Assembly (NCBI GenBank): GCA_949825045.1
Contig: OX463836.1
Coordinates: forward strand, 13,926,329-13,990,328
Length of the DNA stretch: 64,000 nt
Origin: Argyresthia goedartella
Lineage: Eukaryota; Arthropoda; Insecta; Lepidoptera; Argyresthiidae
Direction: 5' to 3'
This document shows positions 21,001 to 26,950 of this stretch, piece after piece. The notes beneath the pieces were generated by a model, which was not told the origin of the DNA, searched no databases, and worked only from the letters and a program-made list of their open reading frames with translations. The translations under genes and the position numbers were made by a program. Position 1 is the stretch's first letter. Each line of letters starts with the position of its first letter.

Positions 21001-21167
21001 AAGTGGAGACTGCACACTTTAGAGTATTTTGTAAACGGTTTGCCGCGTCTGAGTAGATTGTTCCACTTGTCAGCCAACGCCGTATCGCGCGGGAAACGGT
21101 GGAACTTCACATTCTTCGTCTTCCCGGCCAAGGAAGTGCATTGTGGCACTGTGCAGTAATAACCCAT
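2860..21167 (-). CDS. Gene A: THAP zinc-finger protein (5 exons seen, 3' end outside window)
   Basis: Exons on the minus strand: 21167-20957, 9756-9618, 6079-5962, 4501-3833, 3082-2860. All junctions use GT/AG and the phases fit (1, 2, 0, 0, 1), giving 453 codons before the window ends. Residues 1-83 form a THAP domain (C5, C10, C52, H55, FP at 25-26, and the AVPS motif at 80-83), which in this family binds DNA through one zinc ion in the nucleus. The rest looks disordered: a polyalanine run (exon 3), repeated GYPV and RSPTxMSQM motifs (exon 4), and two consensus SUMO sites (IKKE, IKQE). The last visible exon ends in phase 1, the phase at which the C2H2 exon of paralogue gene B begins, so a finger exon may lie to the left. 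Introns are loaded with transposons (intron 1 about 11 kb). Function inferred from domain only. Confidence 0.75.
3123..3251. repeat. 22-23 bp tandem repeat
   Basis: About six copies of a unit like AATAAAGTATTAAGTTACTA in the intron between exons 5 and 4 of gene A. Units are near-identical, suggesting recent expansion. Confidence 0.85.
3252..3832. other. Intron 4 of gene A, no feature recognised
   Basis: AT-rich sequence between the tandem repeat and the exon 4 donor. No repeat family or coding exon seen. Confidence 0.5.
3833..4501 (-). CDS. Gene A exon 4 (repeat-rich disordered region)
   Basis: A 669 bp exon (residues 157-379), phase 0 at both ends, with acceptor TTTTTTCCACAG and donor GTAAAT. 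It starts LYRTINSISALTNNN, then has a basic SUMO-type IKKEKQD segment, an acidic serine patch (SSEEDD), three copies of a 12-residue unit of the form TRSPxxMSQMTL (about 4255-4145), and four GYPV/GYPL motifs spaced 12-16 residues apart. No folded domain is apparent. Low complexity and many S, T, Q and P residues suggest a regulatory or transactivation-like tail; that role is inference. Confidence 0.8.
4502..5273. other. Intron 3 of gene A, no feature recognised
   Basis: Noncoding, moderately AT-rich. The short ORFs here have no splice support and no recognisable motif. Confidence 0.5.
5274..5332. repeat. Inverted repeat (hairpin)
   Basis: CACTAGGGACAAAATGTC and GACATTTTGTCCCTAGTG flank about 17 bp. 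A partial third copy (ACACTGGGGACAAATG) follows at 5351. Small foldback element or MITE remnant. Confidence 0.75.
5652..5951 (+). mobile_element. SINE family 1 (tRNA-derived, (ATT)n tail)
   Basis: The head resembles a tRNA with an A-box-like GGCCAAGTCGGCAGTGACC and a B box GGTTCGAATCC, followed by a tRNA-unrelated body (TTTGTTTGATGAGAACGGATG ... GGGGCTAGATCAATGTGTG) and an (ATT)n tail. Four other copies are at 11568, 12979, 53733 and 57769. The tail ends about ten bases from the splice donor of gene A exon 3, antisense to that gene. Confidence 0.88.
5962..6079 (-). CDS. Gene A exon 3 (polyalanine)
   Basis: A GC-rich 118 bp exon (residues 118-156, with S117 split across the junction) between acceptor ATGTATTACAG and donor GTATGT. 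The product contains EKPLADKWPHTSSALQNV, a run of eight alanines coded by GCC/GCT, then SPDMAATALHDSV. GC content and codon use contrast strongly with the AT-rich flanks. It sits between a SINE (ending 5951) and a MITE (starting about 6138). Confidence 0.7.
6138..6412. mobile_element. MITE with about 50 bp terminal inverted repeats
   Basis: The left end TATACAAGGTGGCATTTAAT and the right end ATTAAATGTCACCTTGTATA are inverted copies, and the match continues through AGCTGACCATATTTTG on both sides. About 275 bp with no ORF of interest. A degenerate related end is at 43848-43910. It lies 60 bp upstream of the exon 3 acceptor of gene A. Confidence 0.85.
6470..7540 (+). pseudogene. Degenerate LINE reverse-transcriptase 3' end
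   Basis: Translation in broken frames gives the C-terminal part of a CR1/jockey-type ORF2: INKIVNNAYKKLGFILRMSK, then STYKVLYFSFVRSVLEFAGS, and near 7230-7305 FNKSLNVFKQSATKMLNIDD before a stop. An AATAAATTATTATTATT tail follows at about 7515-7540. Several frameshifts; 5' truncated. Confidence 0.65.
7549..7641 (-). mobile_element. SINE family 2, left part (interrupted)
   Basis: Reverse-oriented tRNA-derived SINE: GGGAACCAGAAACAGC, CACACACATCCAAGACC, then the complement of a B box (ATTCGAACCCAGGACC). It breaks off at the inserted element that begins at 7642 and appears to resume at 8890. Confidence 0.7.
8180..8560 (+). repeat. Tandem array, about 115 bp units
   Basis: Roughly 3.5 copies of a unit starting TTGGCTAGAGTAGGTTATTG and ending with a GGAGC microsatellite. 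The microsatellite grows along the array: 2, then 3, then 5 copies of GGAGC. A diverged single unit in the opposite orientation is at 48375-48430. Confidence 0.85.
8648..8868. repeat. Paired G-run / C-run blocks
   Basis: Two copies of a block starting ACTAGGCATTTCCGCG (8638 and 8788) and followed by GGGGGGG..AGTAG..GGGGG, a CATCTAC spacer and C-runs. Each could fold as a hairpin or G-quadruplex. The second copy also has extra C-tracts. Confidence 0.75.
8890..8952 (-). mobile_element. SINE family 2, right part
   Basis: CCAGGACCTCTCGGTTGGGA..TCGAACC..GCAGAGATCGTC corresponds to the reversed tRNA-like head of family 2 (compare 22320-22383). It is the continuation of the copy interrupted at 7641. 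Confidence 0.5.
8953..9311. other. Intron 2 of gene A, no feature recognised
   Basis: No repeat family or exon recognised in this stretch. Confidence 0.4.
9312..9388. repeat. Inverted repeat (hairpin, about 30 bp arms)
   Basis: GCGCAAAATGGCGTATTTGG and CCAAATACGGCATTTTGCAC are inverted near-copies around an 18 bp loop; the similarity extends outward to about 30 bp per arm. Likely a short foldback element. Confidence 0.75.
9618..9756 (-). CDS. Gene A exon 2 (end of THAP domain)
   Basis: A 139 bp exon between acceptor TCAATTGCAG and donor GTGAGC. It completes G71 and encodes QWKTLSKDAVPSQNLPKLN; AVPS at residues 80-83 corresponds to the conserved AVPTIF motif that closes THAP domains. A basic stretch (VIRKSRTVKYRDGAVKRESE) follows. 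Gene B exon 2 begins with the equivalent QWRTLRKDAVPSMNLP. Confidence 0.85.
10131..10251. mobile_element. Foldback MITE, about 120 bp
   Basis: CTGGTTTTATAG ... GGTAATATCGTAGGAAAGTG ... AGAGCTAT is followed after 7 bp by ATAGCTCT ... CACTTTCCTGCGATATTACC ... CTATAAAACCAG. Almost the whole element is one hairpin. It lies in intron 1 of gene A. Confidence 0.85.
10733..10856 (+). repeat. Dispersed repeat starting TCTTACCACAAA
   Basis: CTTACCACAAA, GCTGTTCAACA..TTGTT, TTGACGTTTG and TTTTTTGTAGTAACACGGA occur in the same order at 24062-24185 (plus) and, reversed, at about 20028-20148. Class unknown; probably a DNA element. Confidence 0.6.
10862..11145 (-). mobile_element. SINE family 3 (tRNA-derived)
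   Basis: The right end contains the complement of a tRNA-like head (GCAATCGAACCTGCATCTCC and AAGCGTGAAACCCATTAGAC). The body has GCGTCACGCCTTTTCCCATA and GGGATGGCAGAGGCACAACTG. Fragments of the same family are at 13530-13620 and 57600-57705. Confidence 0.75.
11146..11567. other. Intron 1 of gene A, no feature recognised
   Basis: Includes a CT-rich microsatellite near 11421-11440. ORFs here are unsupported. Confidence 0.4.
11568..11827 (+). mobile_element. SINE family 1
   Basis: tRNA-like head with GGCCGAGTCGGCAGTGACCC and GGGTTCGATTTCCGG, body with TTGTTTGACGAGAACGGATG and an (ATT)n tail at 11803-11826. Near full length. Same family as 5652-5951. Confidence 0.9.
12690..12900 (+). pseudogene. 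Possible LINE ORF2 C-terminal remnant
   Basis: One frame gives FLNRAGCTLNNLSREMDIDV followed by FNCSIPSVRRKLASRFFN, which has the feel of a LINE ORF2 C-terminus. The rest is frameshifted. Weakly supported. Confidence 0.3.
12979..13232 (+). mobile_element. SINE family 1
   Basis: Head GGCCGAGTCGGCAGTGACCC, B box GGGTTCGAGTCCC, body GATGAGAACGGATGTTTGTA, short (ATT)n tail at 13222-13231. Near full length. Confidence 0.9.
13530..13620 (-). repeat. SINE family 3 fragment
   Basis: GCATAGAATAGCGTCACGAC, TACGGGATGGCAGCGGCACA and CCAGTTATTCAA match the body of the SINE at 10862-11145. Confidence 0.6.
13723..13888. repeat. DIRS inverted terminal repeat (left in window, 3' of element)
   Basis: GACGTCCGAAGTCCTTGTTT through CCGCCAAGGTAGAAG is the inverted match of 18562-18413. 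This copy has about 17 extra bases near its inner end. Immediately outside, TTTCCTAAGACGTCC is echoed inverted at 13930-13945. Confidence 0.9.
13992..14046. repeat. DIRS internal complementary region (palindrome)
   Basis: CAGATCTCAAACAAGGACTT, a 6 bp spacer, then AGTCCTTGTTTGAGATCTG. Its arms reproduce the terminal CTCAAACAAGGACTT of the ITRs, which fits the internal complementary region of DIRS elements. Confidence 0.75.
14464..15290 (-). pseudogene. DIRS tyrosine recombinase (broken)
   Basis: The 3' ORF of the DIRS element. The C-terminal part (14464-14720) reads KPASQTIIGGWMKRLLLDAD, then SFGSAVFSLNWVENYPINDI, then NWRRETIFRQFYQRDIG, matching the tyrosine-recombinase C-terminus with the nucleophile in the FYQRDI context. 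The usual GSVRSA arginine reads G here, so a catalytic residue is probably lost. The upstream part (15067-15290) holds KAPIWDTRVDIKHLEQTDPN in another frame. An imperfect direct duplication of about 80 bp (around 14725-14790 and 14808-14865) further breaks the frame. Confidence 0.7.
15378..16480 (-). pseudogene. DIRS RNase H region
   Basis: An open stretch encoding a DIRS-type RNase H: ITKDASDHQWGAVVN (catalytic TDAS-like motif, here KDAS), GWHCNLEEMYAVIVAI, LQSGNRTIFAYIKNEGGNRS, then IHVRNNTEADHLSRN. Behind it is the DIRS-specific tail EWHLTPEATKKIFDVWGTP, ELFGSR, YHDAFSRTWHYDLTWAFPP. This part is open for over 270 residues, the best-preserved section of the element. Confidence 0.8.
16481..17470 (-). 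pseudogene. DIRS reverse transcriptase (broken)
   Basis: The N-terminal RT motif GVLEPSSYTRGYVSPMFVIK with PNGKMRTIFNLKSLT lies at about 17470-17350, and the catalytic YLDD at 16711-16700 in IIVYLDDFLIVNQSY, followed by KIEFLGMVWDS. The middle is scrambled: a block with CATAAGGCTGC is repeated near 17180 and 17330, and frames shift several times. Not functional as it stands. Confidence 0.75.
17471..17810 (-). pseudogene. DIRS gag-like N-terminal fragment (RS-rich)
   Basis: Reads MDSASKNSAEVRNAVEKSPV, then a basic serine/arginine-rich stretch (KKRPRSSNSSSSSGDSS and later RSACSRRSRSRLRKSKLES). It runs straight into RT sequence, so most of gag has been deleted. Start chosen at the ATG at 17792, where similarity to a coding N-terminus begins. 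Confidence 0.55.
17965..18412. mobile_element. Inverted-repeat element with GCGCGC arms inside the DIRS
   Basis: AACCGAATATCAGATATTGC, AACTATGTATT and GGCGCGCGCG near 17995-18100 are matched in inverted order at 18275-18385. The arms are imperfect. It lies between the gag start and the ITR, so it is probably an insertion into the DIRS 5' region. Confidence 0.5.
18413..18562. repeat. DIRS inverted terminal repeat (right in window, 5' of element)
   Basis: Contains CTTCTACCTTGGCGGC, ACGACACGATAGCAGCGACA and CTCAAACAAGGACTTTGACG, the inverted match of 13723-13888 with few differences, so the element may be moderately young. Confidence 0.9.
18563..19402. other. Intron 1 of gene A, nothing recognised
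   Basis: AT-rich noncoding stretch. No repeat family identified. Confidence 0.4.
19420..19564 (+). other. Possible terminal exon of an unknown gene (weak)
   Basis: A polypyrimidine-like stretch and acceptor (CCAAACTCCCGCAG, ending 19419) precede an open frame with balanced codon use, reading LQVLENINRVTLGATNKEL then SEKLAGITAHVYSRGIIPKC and VFRVSVKE before TGA. I do not recognise the product and no upstream exon was found. It may be a retrocopy or TE piece in the intron of gene A. Confidence 0.25.
20028..20148 (-). repeat. Dispersed repeat (TCTTACCACAAA family)
   Basis: Reverse-oriented copy of the family at 10733-10856 and 24062-24185: ACTACAAAAATGATACACAT, AACCTCAAAACAAATG, AACAAGCGTTGAAGAGGAG, then TTTGTGGTAAGAC. 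Confidence 0.6.
20957..21167 (-). CDS. Gene A exon 1 (THAP domain)
   Basis: Starts at the ATG at 21167 (MGYYCTVPQC) and ends in phase 1 at donor GTACAC. It encodes residues 1-70 of a THAP zinc finger: C5-x4-C10, KFHRFPRD, KWNNLLRRGKP, and KVCSLHF with C52 and H55. Same length (211 bp) and splice phase as gene B exon 1; about two thirds of residues are identical by eye. Confidence 0.92.
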
Positions 21168-22192
21168 GGCGAAAAAACAATTTGTTGTTTCCCGGTGGTG
21201 ATGATTGCACGCCGCTTTTTTGGTCTCACGTCACATGTAGTAAGGATGGATGGGTGTTGTGGACGTAATAGATCTGCTGATTATTCGTCGGGAAGCTGAT
21301 CACGTTTGCAAAAATTGGGAATCATCACATGCAACCTTGAAATTATTTGACATGTATTTCACCTTTTTTTCCTCAATTTTTCCGAAAGAAAAAAAGAAAA
21401 ATGGCTGCAAAAATAGGCATAGACAATATTCGGGTGTTTTTAAAATTTACGAGCGAGAGCGAGGATCATGGATTATTTAATAAATAGTCTAAGAAAATAG
21501 ATTGAGATTATATTTTGTATAAAGAAAATAACAAGGTTCGCTAAAAAGAACTTATTGAATGCCCTACATTTATAAAAAACGAAAAATATCCTATTCCTAT
21601 AAGTCCGTCCTGAATACTCTCAATCAACCGCCTGCCGCAAATCCAAAGCGATACCTGGCGATACCAGCCACTAAGTAGTCTTGAAGATTATTAATCTGCA
21701 AGATTACTCCAGTGACTCCGAATCAGAATTTGACTTTTATGATGATTTGGGCTGTAAACTTTCATTATAAGTATGTATAAAGTCTGTTACCGGCATGTGG
21801 GCATTTATTAAGACTGATGATAACAAGCTCCGTTAACAATCGTTTGCACGTATTAGTAAATCATAATTATGTTTATTAACTCCACAATTAAAATTTCTAA
21901 ATTTGCAGCTTAAATGTAGTAGACATATTGCCTAATAGTCGTAACTCATGTCGTTGAATTACTTGGTACAAGGCATGTCGATAGTGTGACAGTGTGACAG
22001 GCACGACAAGTGTTGAGAGTAACTTGCGTGCTTTACATTGCGGGCAATTACAATTTTGTTAGAAAGTTAACAAACTCTGAAATTTAATTAATTAATTAAA
22101 TTAATGATATGGTTACGTTACAGACACACGTTATTTTAACGTCCTTAATTAAAAGCGCAACTGCTGGTAACACACTGTATATAACATTTGAC
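21168..22192. other. Upstream region of gene A
   Basis: Presumed promoter and 5' flank of gene A. No clear TATA box was singled out. No coding sequence recognised. Confidence 0.35.
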
Positions 22193-22383
22193 TACAGGCA
22201 CATAAATTGCTTCTGGCCCAACACTAGGATACCTTGTATCGTGGGAACCAGAAACAGTGACGTCACACACATATAAACATCCAAGACCTGTGTGTTTTTT
22301 TTTTCTTACCCCGAGCTGGGGATCGAACCCGGGACCTCTCGCATGGTAGGCAGAGCCACAACTGCTGCGCCACAGAGGTCGTC
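22193..22383 (-). mobile_element. SINE family 2
   Basis: Reverse-oriented. ACAGGCACATAAATTGCTTC and CACTAGGATACC mark the 3' part, TCACACACATATAAACATCC the middle, and GGGATCGAACCCGGGACCTC..GCCACAGAGGTCGTC the complement of the tRNA-like head. Confidence 0.85.
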
Positions 22384-23900
22384 AATAAAAACGTGTGACA
22401 AGTTCCATTTGTTTGATTTAATTGAAACATTCAGTTACATTCAGTCGAACCATCGATAGTGAATAAGGCTAAGGTATCGGAATTTTGCAAAAAAAAAAAC
22501 ACTTACTATTAAAGCCAGGTTTGTGAACATTAAATTGGTGTTTGTTTCGTTGTAATAGTCACAATATTACCGAAGTGATGACCAAAACCATATCGGCCAT
22601 TTCCGAAACGTAAATTTGTCTGGCATCTGCGCTTATGATGACGTCACTTTTCGACGCGCAGTCAGTCTGTCACTACGGTTTACGATGCGCATTTGGTGCG
22701 CACACTGCAATCGTTTTATACTCCCTGGTTTACATTGTAAGCGTACAACTAGCCCGCATTCTCCTGCTTTCATTCTAAACCAGCGAAAGCGCGCAGCGTA
22801 TGTCATGTCACCCTCCAACAATATAAATTGTTTATCCTCTACTTTCCAGTACTTTACCACCTCTCGCGCTACGTTAAAATTAACTTGAAGCAATAGATAT
22901 TCCAAGAATAATTTTCAATTCAATTCAAATTTCAGAAGATACCAAATGTCAATTTGACGTTTCCACACACACTGCACTTCCTCTTCGTCATGAGTGCTGT
23001 GCGCGCGCTATTGTGACGTCACTCATGAGGTCACAAAATTCATTCTGGTGAATTGTATACGCATTATCCACCTATCCACCGACCTATAGCGCGCTCACAA
23101 CTCAAATAGCGCTCGTAAGCGCATCGTGAGTTTGTCCGGTCGCTCGACCTCGCAGAGGCAAAAATTAATTTCTTATTGTTACACCTCCTTACTTAAGTTT
23201 TTGCTGTTAGAGTAATATAAAATTCCGTGTGTTTAGTGTATTAGTATTTATAATCAATATAATCATATAGGGTCTAGAGTTGTAAATTAACCGTTAAACC
23301 CAAAAGTGCACGGTTAAATGCTCGGTACTGTGCCGTTTGTGAAGTTAAATCGCTTAGATATGTATTACATGCCGACACTACTGCAGATAAAAAATACGCG
23401 ATATCACGTTTAAAACCAATGGAACATATAAGAAGAGGCGTTTTGTATACTATATACTACACACATAATTGTGAATATTTTTATAAAATATTATAATTAA
23501 GTTTATCTTTAGCCTTTATCTTTTTTTCTGAAAGAAAGTTACAAGTGATATGAACGATTTTACCATTCTAAATTTTATTTTCACGGCTCCACAAAATGTA
23601 GTTGTGTCAGTTGACCTTTTACGCGTGCAGGGATTACGGGGATAGGAAAGAGGCTCGGGGGGGCGAGGCGGCATGGGAGACAAAAACAAAACCTGTTCTG
23701 GCTTAAATCCTTTTAGCTGTGTTTTATATAAAATATTTTATAGTTTTACGATATATAAATATATTTTCATACATTTGACCCGGTACACAGAAATTGTTTC
23801 CAAACCGCGGAACAATTAAGGTTTCAGAACCATTATGATAATTTAAATCGATATTTTTCCAAATCCCTATCATCGGGAAATCCGTCTATAGAACTCTTTA
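22384..23900. other. Intergenic stretch, unclassified
   Basis: 22610-22900 is GC-richer and open on both strands for about 90 codons (for example TMRIWCAHCNRFILPGLHC on plus), but neither frame resembles a known protein. No splice-bounded exon seen. Confidence 0.3.
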
Positions 23901-23915
23901 ACAATCCGCGATGAA

Positions 23916-24062
23916 CTAATAAAGCAAATATAAACTAAACTCAAATACTTATGATAAAAGATGCATTTAACCCAACTCCCCGACCAAAACGGGTTTACCT
24001 GCACCTGTAAAAGTGCTCATTTGGTATTTAACCAATCGGTTAAATACCGGATTTACATCTCT
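23916..24062 (+). repeat. Dispersed repeat shared with 44310-44375
   Basis: AAGCAAATATAAACTAAACT and GATAAAAGATGCATTTAA occur in the same order at 44319-44367. The adjoining GGTATTTAACCAATCG at about 24031 also occurs at about 46110. Class unknown. Confidence 0.5.
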
Positions 24063-24185
24063 CTTACCACAAATCAATAAACTACTGTTCAACACTTGTT
24101 TAAAAACAAAAATGTATATAAATTGACGTTTGTTTTGAGGTTAAACTAGGTGAAACATTTTTTGTAGTCACACGGATAGTTTTTT
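24062..24185 (+). repeat. Dispersed repeat (TCTTACCACAAA family)
   Basis: Plus-strand copy of the family at 10733-10856: CTTACCACAAATCAATAAAC, TGTTCAACACTTGTT, ATTGACGTTTGTTTTGAGG and TTTTTTGTAGTCACACGGA. Confidence 0.65.
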
Positions 24186-24341
24186 AAGGCTAGTATTTAA
24201 TCGCACATCAAAAATACTGATTGCAGTTTTATATTTCCCGTTTTTTAATGGATGAGGGATTTGTAAAAGGTCAATCTGACAACTTTACCCACTTCTTCTT
24301 ATTCGGTTTACCTCGTAGAAAATTGCTTAGTACCTCAGTCT

Positions 24342-25778
24342 ATGAGGAATAATCGTACAGCAGTCGTGTTTGAACTAATATTGTTAATAATGATCAGGTG
24401 GTTTGCGACTTGGCGACAGCACTGGAACTCAGGAACCATGAATAGTAAGGCAATCATGTTTGGACTCAATTACAGATTAGTGGATTTGGCCAATCTACAT
24501 AAATCTCACAAATTGATTGAGACGTATAAAACCATCCAATTTTCCGACACTGTTATGACACCAATAATAGCAAGACGTAGAAAAAAACCAAAGAACGACA
24601 CGACTAATTCCTGCACTCAAAATAGGCTACAATATTTTTGCAAAGATAACAGCAAAGATCAACCTTTAGATAATAACACCGCGAAAAACTCTGACAAAGA
24701 CTCAATAGAAGCACAGCTAAGTGAAGCGAATAAAATAAGTGAACACACAATAAATAGTATGAATACAGTAACTATAGAAAGTGTAAAGAGCAATCAAGTT
24801 AATGAAAATACTGAAGAAAGTGATGGCAGTGAGACACGCAACAAAGATACTATTCAAATACAAGAGACAGGCCATGGCCATCAGCCAACAATTGAAACCA
24901 CATTATTAGACACAAATGCTAACAAACAGAAGATAGAAGATATTGGTAACGGCAAAGAAGTGGAGATATACTGCGAAGTAACCCAAAAGAAGAATAAGGA
25001 AACCCATCCAGAAAACGGCATGACAGATAAAAGCAAAGCTAAAAATGAAACACTAAACAAGAAGGAGACAAGAACAAAGATATTTATTATTGGTGACCAA
25101 CAGGCAAGAGGAGTTCAACATACACTACAAATTCTTGTAGGACCGAGGTACTTGGTTATCTGTTTTTGGAAAGCTGGAGCAAAACTGAGTGACCTGACAA
25201 ATATAGCGAAAAAGGAAATATCAGAACTGACCAAAAGTGATTTTCTGATTCTAATAGGAGGCGTTAACGAGGTCAACCCATTCGAGTTTAAGTCCCAAGC
25301 CATTATTTTGTTACATTCAAACAGGAATGTTAATGTCATAGTTACTGAAATACCATATAATAAGAATCTCCGAGAGCGGAAACTGAACTACGAACTGAAA
25401 TTTATCTGCAATCAATATGATAATGTGTCTTTTCTGGATATGGAATACAGCCGGTTTCTCCCAAGAGGGGACCACTTTACAAAGAATCTGAGTAAAAATC
25501 TTCTAAGAGAGTTACTTAAATTTAATTACACTATTCTAATGAAGAACAATTCTCAGAAATTGGTCAAGTCAAGGAAATCAGTAGGGAAAAAACTGGTCGA
25601 TAACTGTACTCAAACCGACTCTGAATTAGTTGTAAATAACACAAGCATTGGCAATTTCAACAGTTACAATGATAATGATGATAATGGTGATAAACATGAG
25701 AATAATGACATAACCGAAAACACTAACAATAGGAAACCTGACAAAACTATCACCAATAATACTTTTTTTCGTGTATAA
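24342..25778 (+). CDS. LINE ORF1 with SGNH-like esterase domain
   Basis: An open frame of 478 residues. The first half is lysine, asparagine and threonine rich and unstructured. From about residue 245 a SGNH/GDSL-like fold can be followed: IFIIGDQQARGVQHTLQ (block I, with Q at the usual serine of GDS), FLILIGGVNEVNPFE (block III, asparagine present), and RGDHFTKNLSKNL (block V, histidine present). CR1-type LINEs often carry such a domain in ORF1. With the nucleophile replaced, hydrolase activity is doubtful. The first ATG is used, but the true start may be later. A low-complexity asparagine/aspartate tail ends the protein. Confidence 0.6.
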   Translation: MRNNRTAVVFELILLIMIRWFATWRQHWNSGTMNSKAIMFGLNYRLVDLANLHKSHKLIETYKTIQFSDTVMTPIIARRRKKPKNDTTNSCTQNRLQYFCKDNSKDQPLDNNTAKNSDKDSIEAQLSEANKISEHTINSMNTVTIESVKSNQVNENTEESDGSETRNKDTIQIQETGHGHQPTIETTLLDTNANKQKIEDIGNGKEVEIYCEVTQKKNKETHPENGMTDKSKAKNETLNKKETRTKIFIIGDQQARGVQHTLQILVGPRYLVICFWKAGAKLSDLTNIAKKEISELTKSDFLILIGGVNEVNPFEFKSQAIILLHSNRNVNVIVTEIPYNKNLRERKLNYELKFICNQYDNVSFLDMEYSRFLPRGDHFTKNLSKNLLRELLKFNYTILMKNNSQKLVKSRKSVGKKLVDNCTQTDSELVVNNTSIGNFNSYNDNDDNGDKHENNDITENTNNRKPDKTITNNTFFRV

Positions 25779-25797
25779 CACTATTACATTGATACAT

Positions 25798-26240
25798 TTT
25801 TTTTTTTTATTTTATTCAAAATCATAAATTTACAATTTAATTAAGTTTTTCCACTCTCAAAGACCTTCTGGTCTATCTGGAGTGGTGAGATCGTTCTTAG
25901 TGTAGTAAAGTTTTAGTTTAAACAAATATTTCTTATTTTCTATGTAACTATTTATAAGGCTTTTGGGTAAGTCATTACTAATATCTGGTAGCATGTACTC
26001 CCAAGTCCGCATACCGTATACATTATTATACTTAGGTAGTCTATATGTTTTATAGTAAGATAAGTTTCTCATACCAGCTGGTCTGTTCTGAGTCTGTAAG
26101 TATTTTAAGTTATTATATTCTTCATTTAGGATGGCAAATTTTGTTTTGTTGAAGACATTCATTATGTTACAATGGTTGAATAAGCCAGTATAATTTATTT
26201 CATTTTTAAATTTTTCTTTAATTTTTTTTGTTACCATGAG
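25798..26240 (-). mobile_element. 5'-truncated LINE 3' end with poly(A), inserted between ORF1 and ORF2
   Basis: On the minus strand an open 126-residue frame (26237-25857) ends in a LINE ORF2 C-terminal pattern: YRLPKYNNVYGMRTWEYMLP then DISNDLPKSL and YLFKLKLYYTKNDL. It is followed by a poly(A) tail with AATAAA, seen as a T-run at 25798-25812 on plus. The opposite orientation and tail mark a separate retrotransposition into the larger LINE. Confidence 0.6.
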
Positions 26241-26264
26241 TTTTAGTAGGATAGTTTGTAATTT

Positions 26265-26950
26265 TTGAATGCCCTCAACATGAGATTTGTAGGTTCTGCC
26301 ATAACTATTGACGGCTTAATTACCAAATCAGACCCATTGACTGTTCACTTAAATGAATTAACTGAAGAAAACAAACAAGTGGACATAATCTGTATAACGG
26401 AACATAATATGATGCTAAGCGATGAGGTCCATTTAAATATACCAAACTTTGTGTTAGCAGCCCACTTTTCAAGACGAAATAGAAATGGCGGTTCATGCAT
26501 ACTAGTGAAAAAAAGTCACAAATTAAGACAATTTCCGAGGTACAAAACCTAAGCATTCTTAACGTAATTGAGGGTTGTGCCATCGAACTAACAGAACATA
26601 ATATTATTATTATATGTTTATATAGAGTACCTCCACAAAAAGATAAAGCTAATCTTCTTGATGTATTCCTCACTAAATTAGACGATATTCTCAAACTTTT
26701 CTGCTACAAGAATAAGCGTTTAATAATCGGAGGAGATTTCAACATCGACCTACTTAAAGAAAATGGTACTAAAAACAATTTGTAGAACTATTATGGAGTT
26801 ACAATATGAAACCGCACTTTATTGAACCTACTCGTCTAAGCAGTGGAACTTGTATTGACAATTTCATACATAATGTACGGGGATGCAAGGGTGAAGTTAT
26901 AGAGCTCGCACTCTCTGACCATACAGCGCAACTACTACATTGCCCTGTAA
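26265..26950 (+). pseudogene. LINE ORF2 endonuclease domain (frameshifted)
   Basis: AP-endonuclease-like motifs in two frames: VDIICITEHNM (catalytic glutamate), FSRRNRNGGSCILVKKS, IIICLYRVPPQKDKANL and RLIIGGDFNIDLL (the GDFN box), then LALSDHTAQLL (SDH box) near 26910. A shift lies near 26550 and a premature stop at about 26785. Confidence 0.7.

Noticed and set aside
22616..22905. Two opposing 90-codon ORFs
   Set aside because: No recognisable domain and no splice context; likely chance in a GC-richer block.
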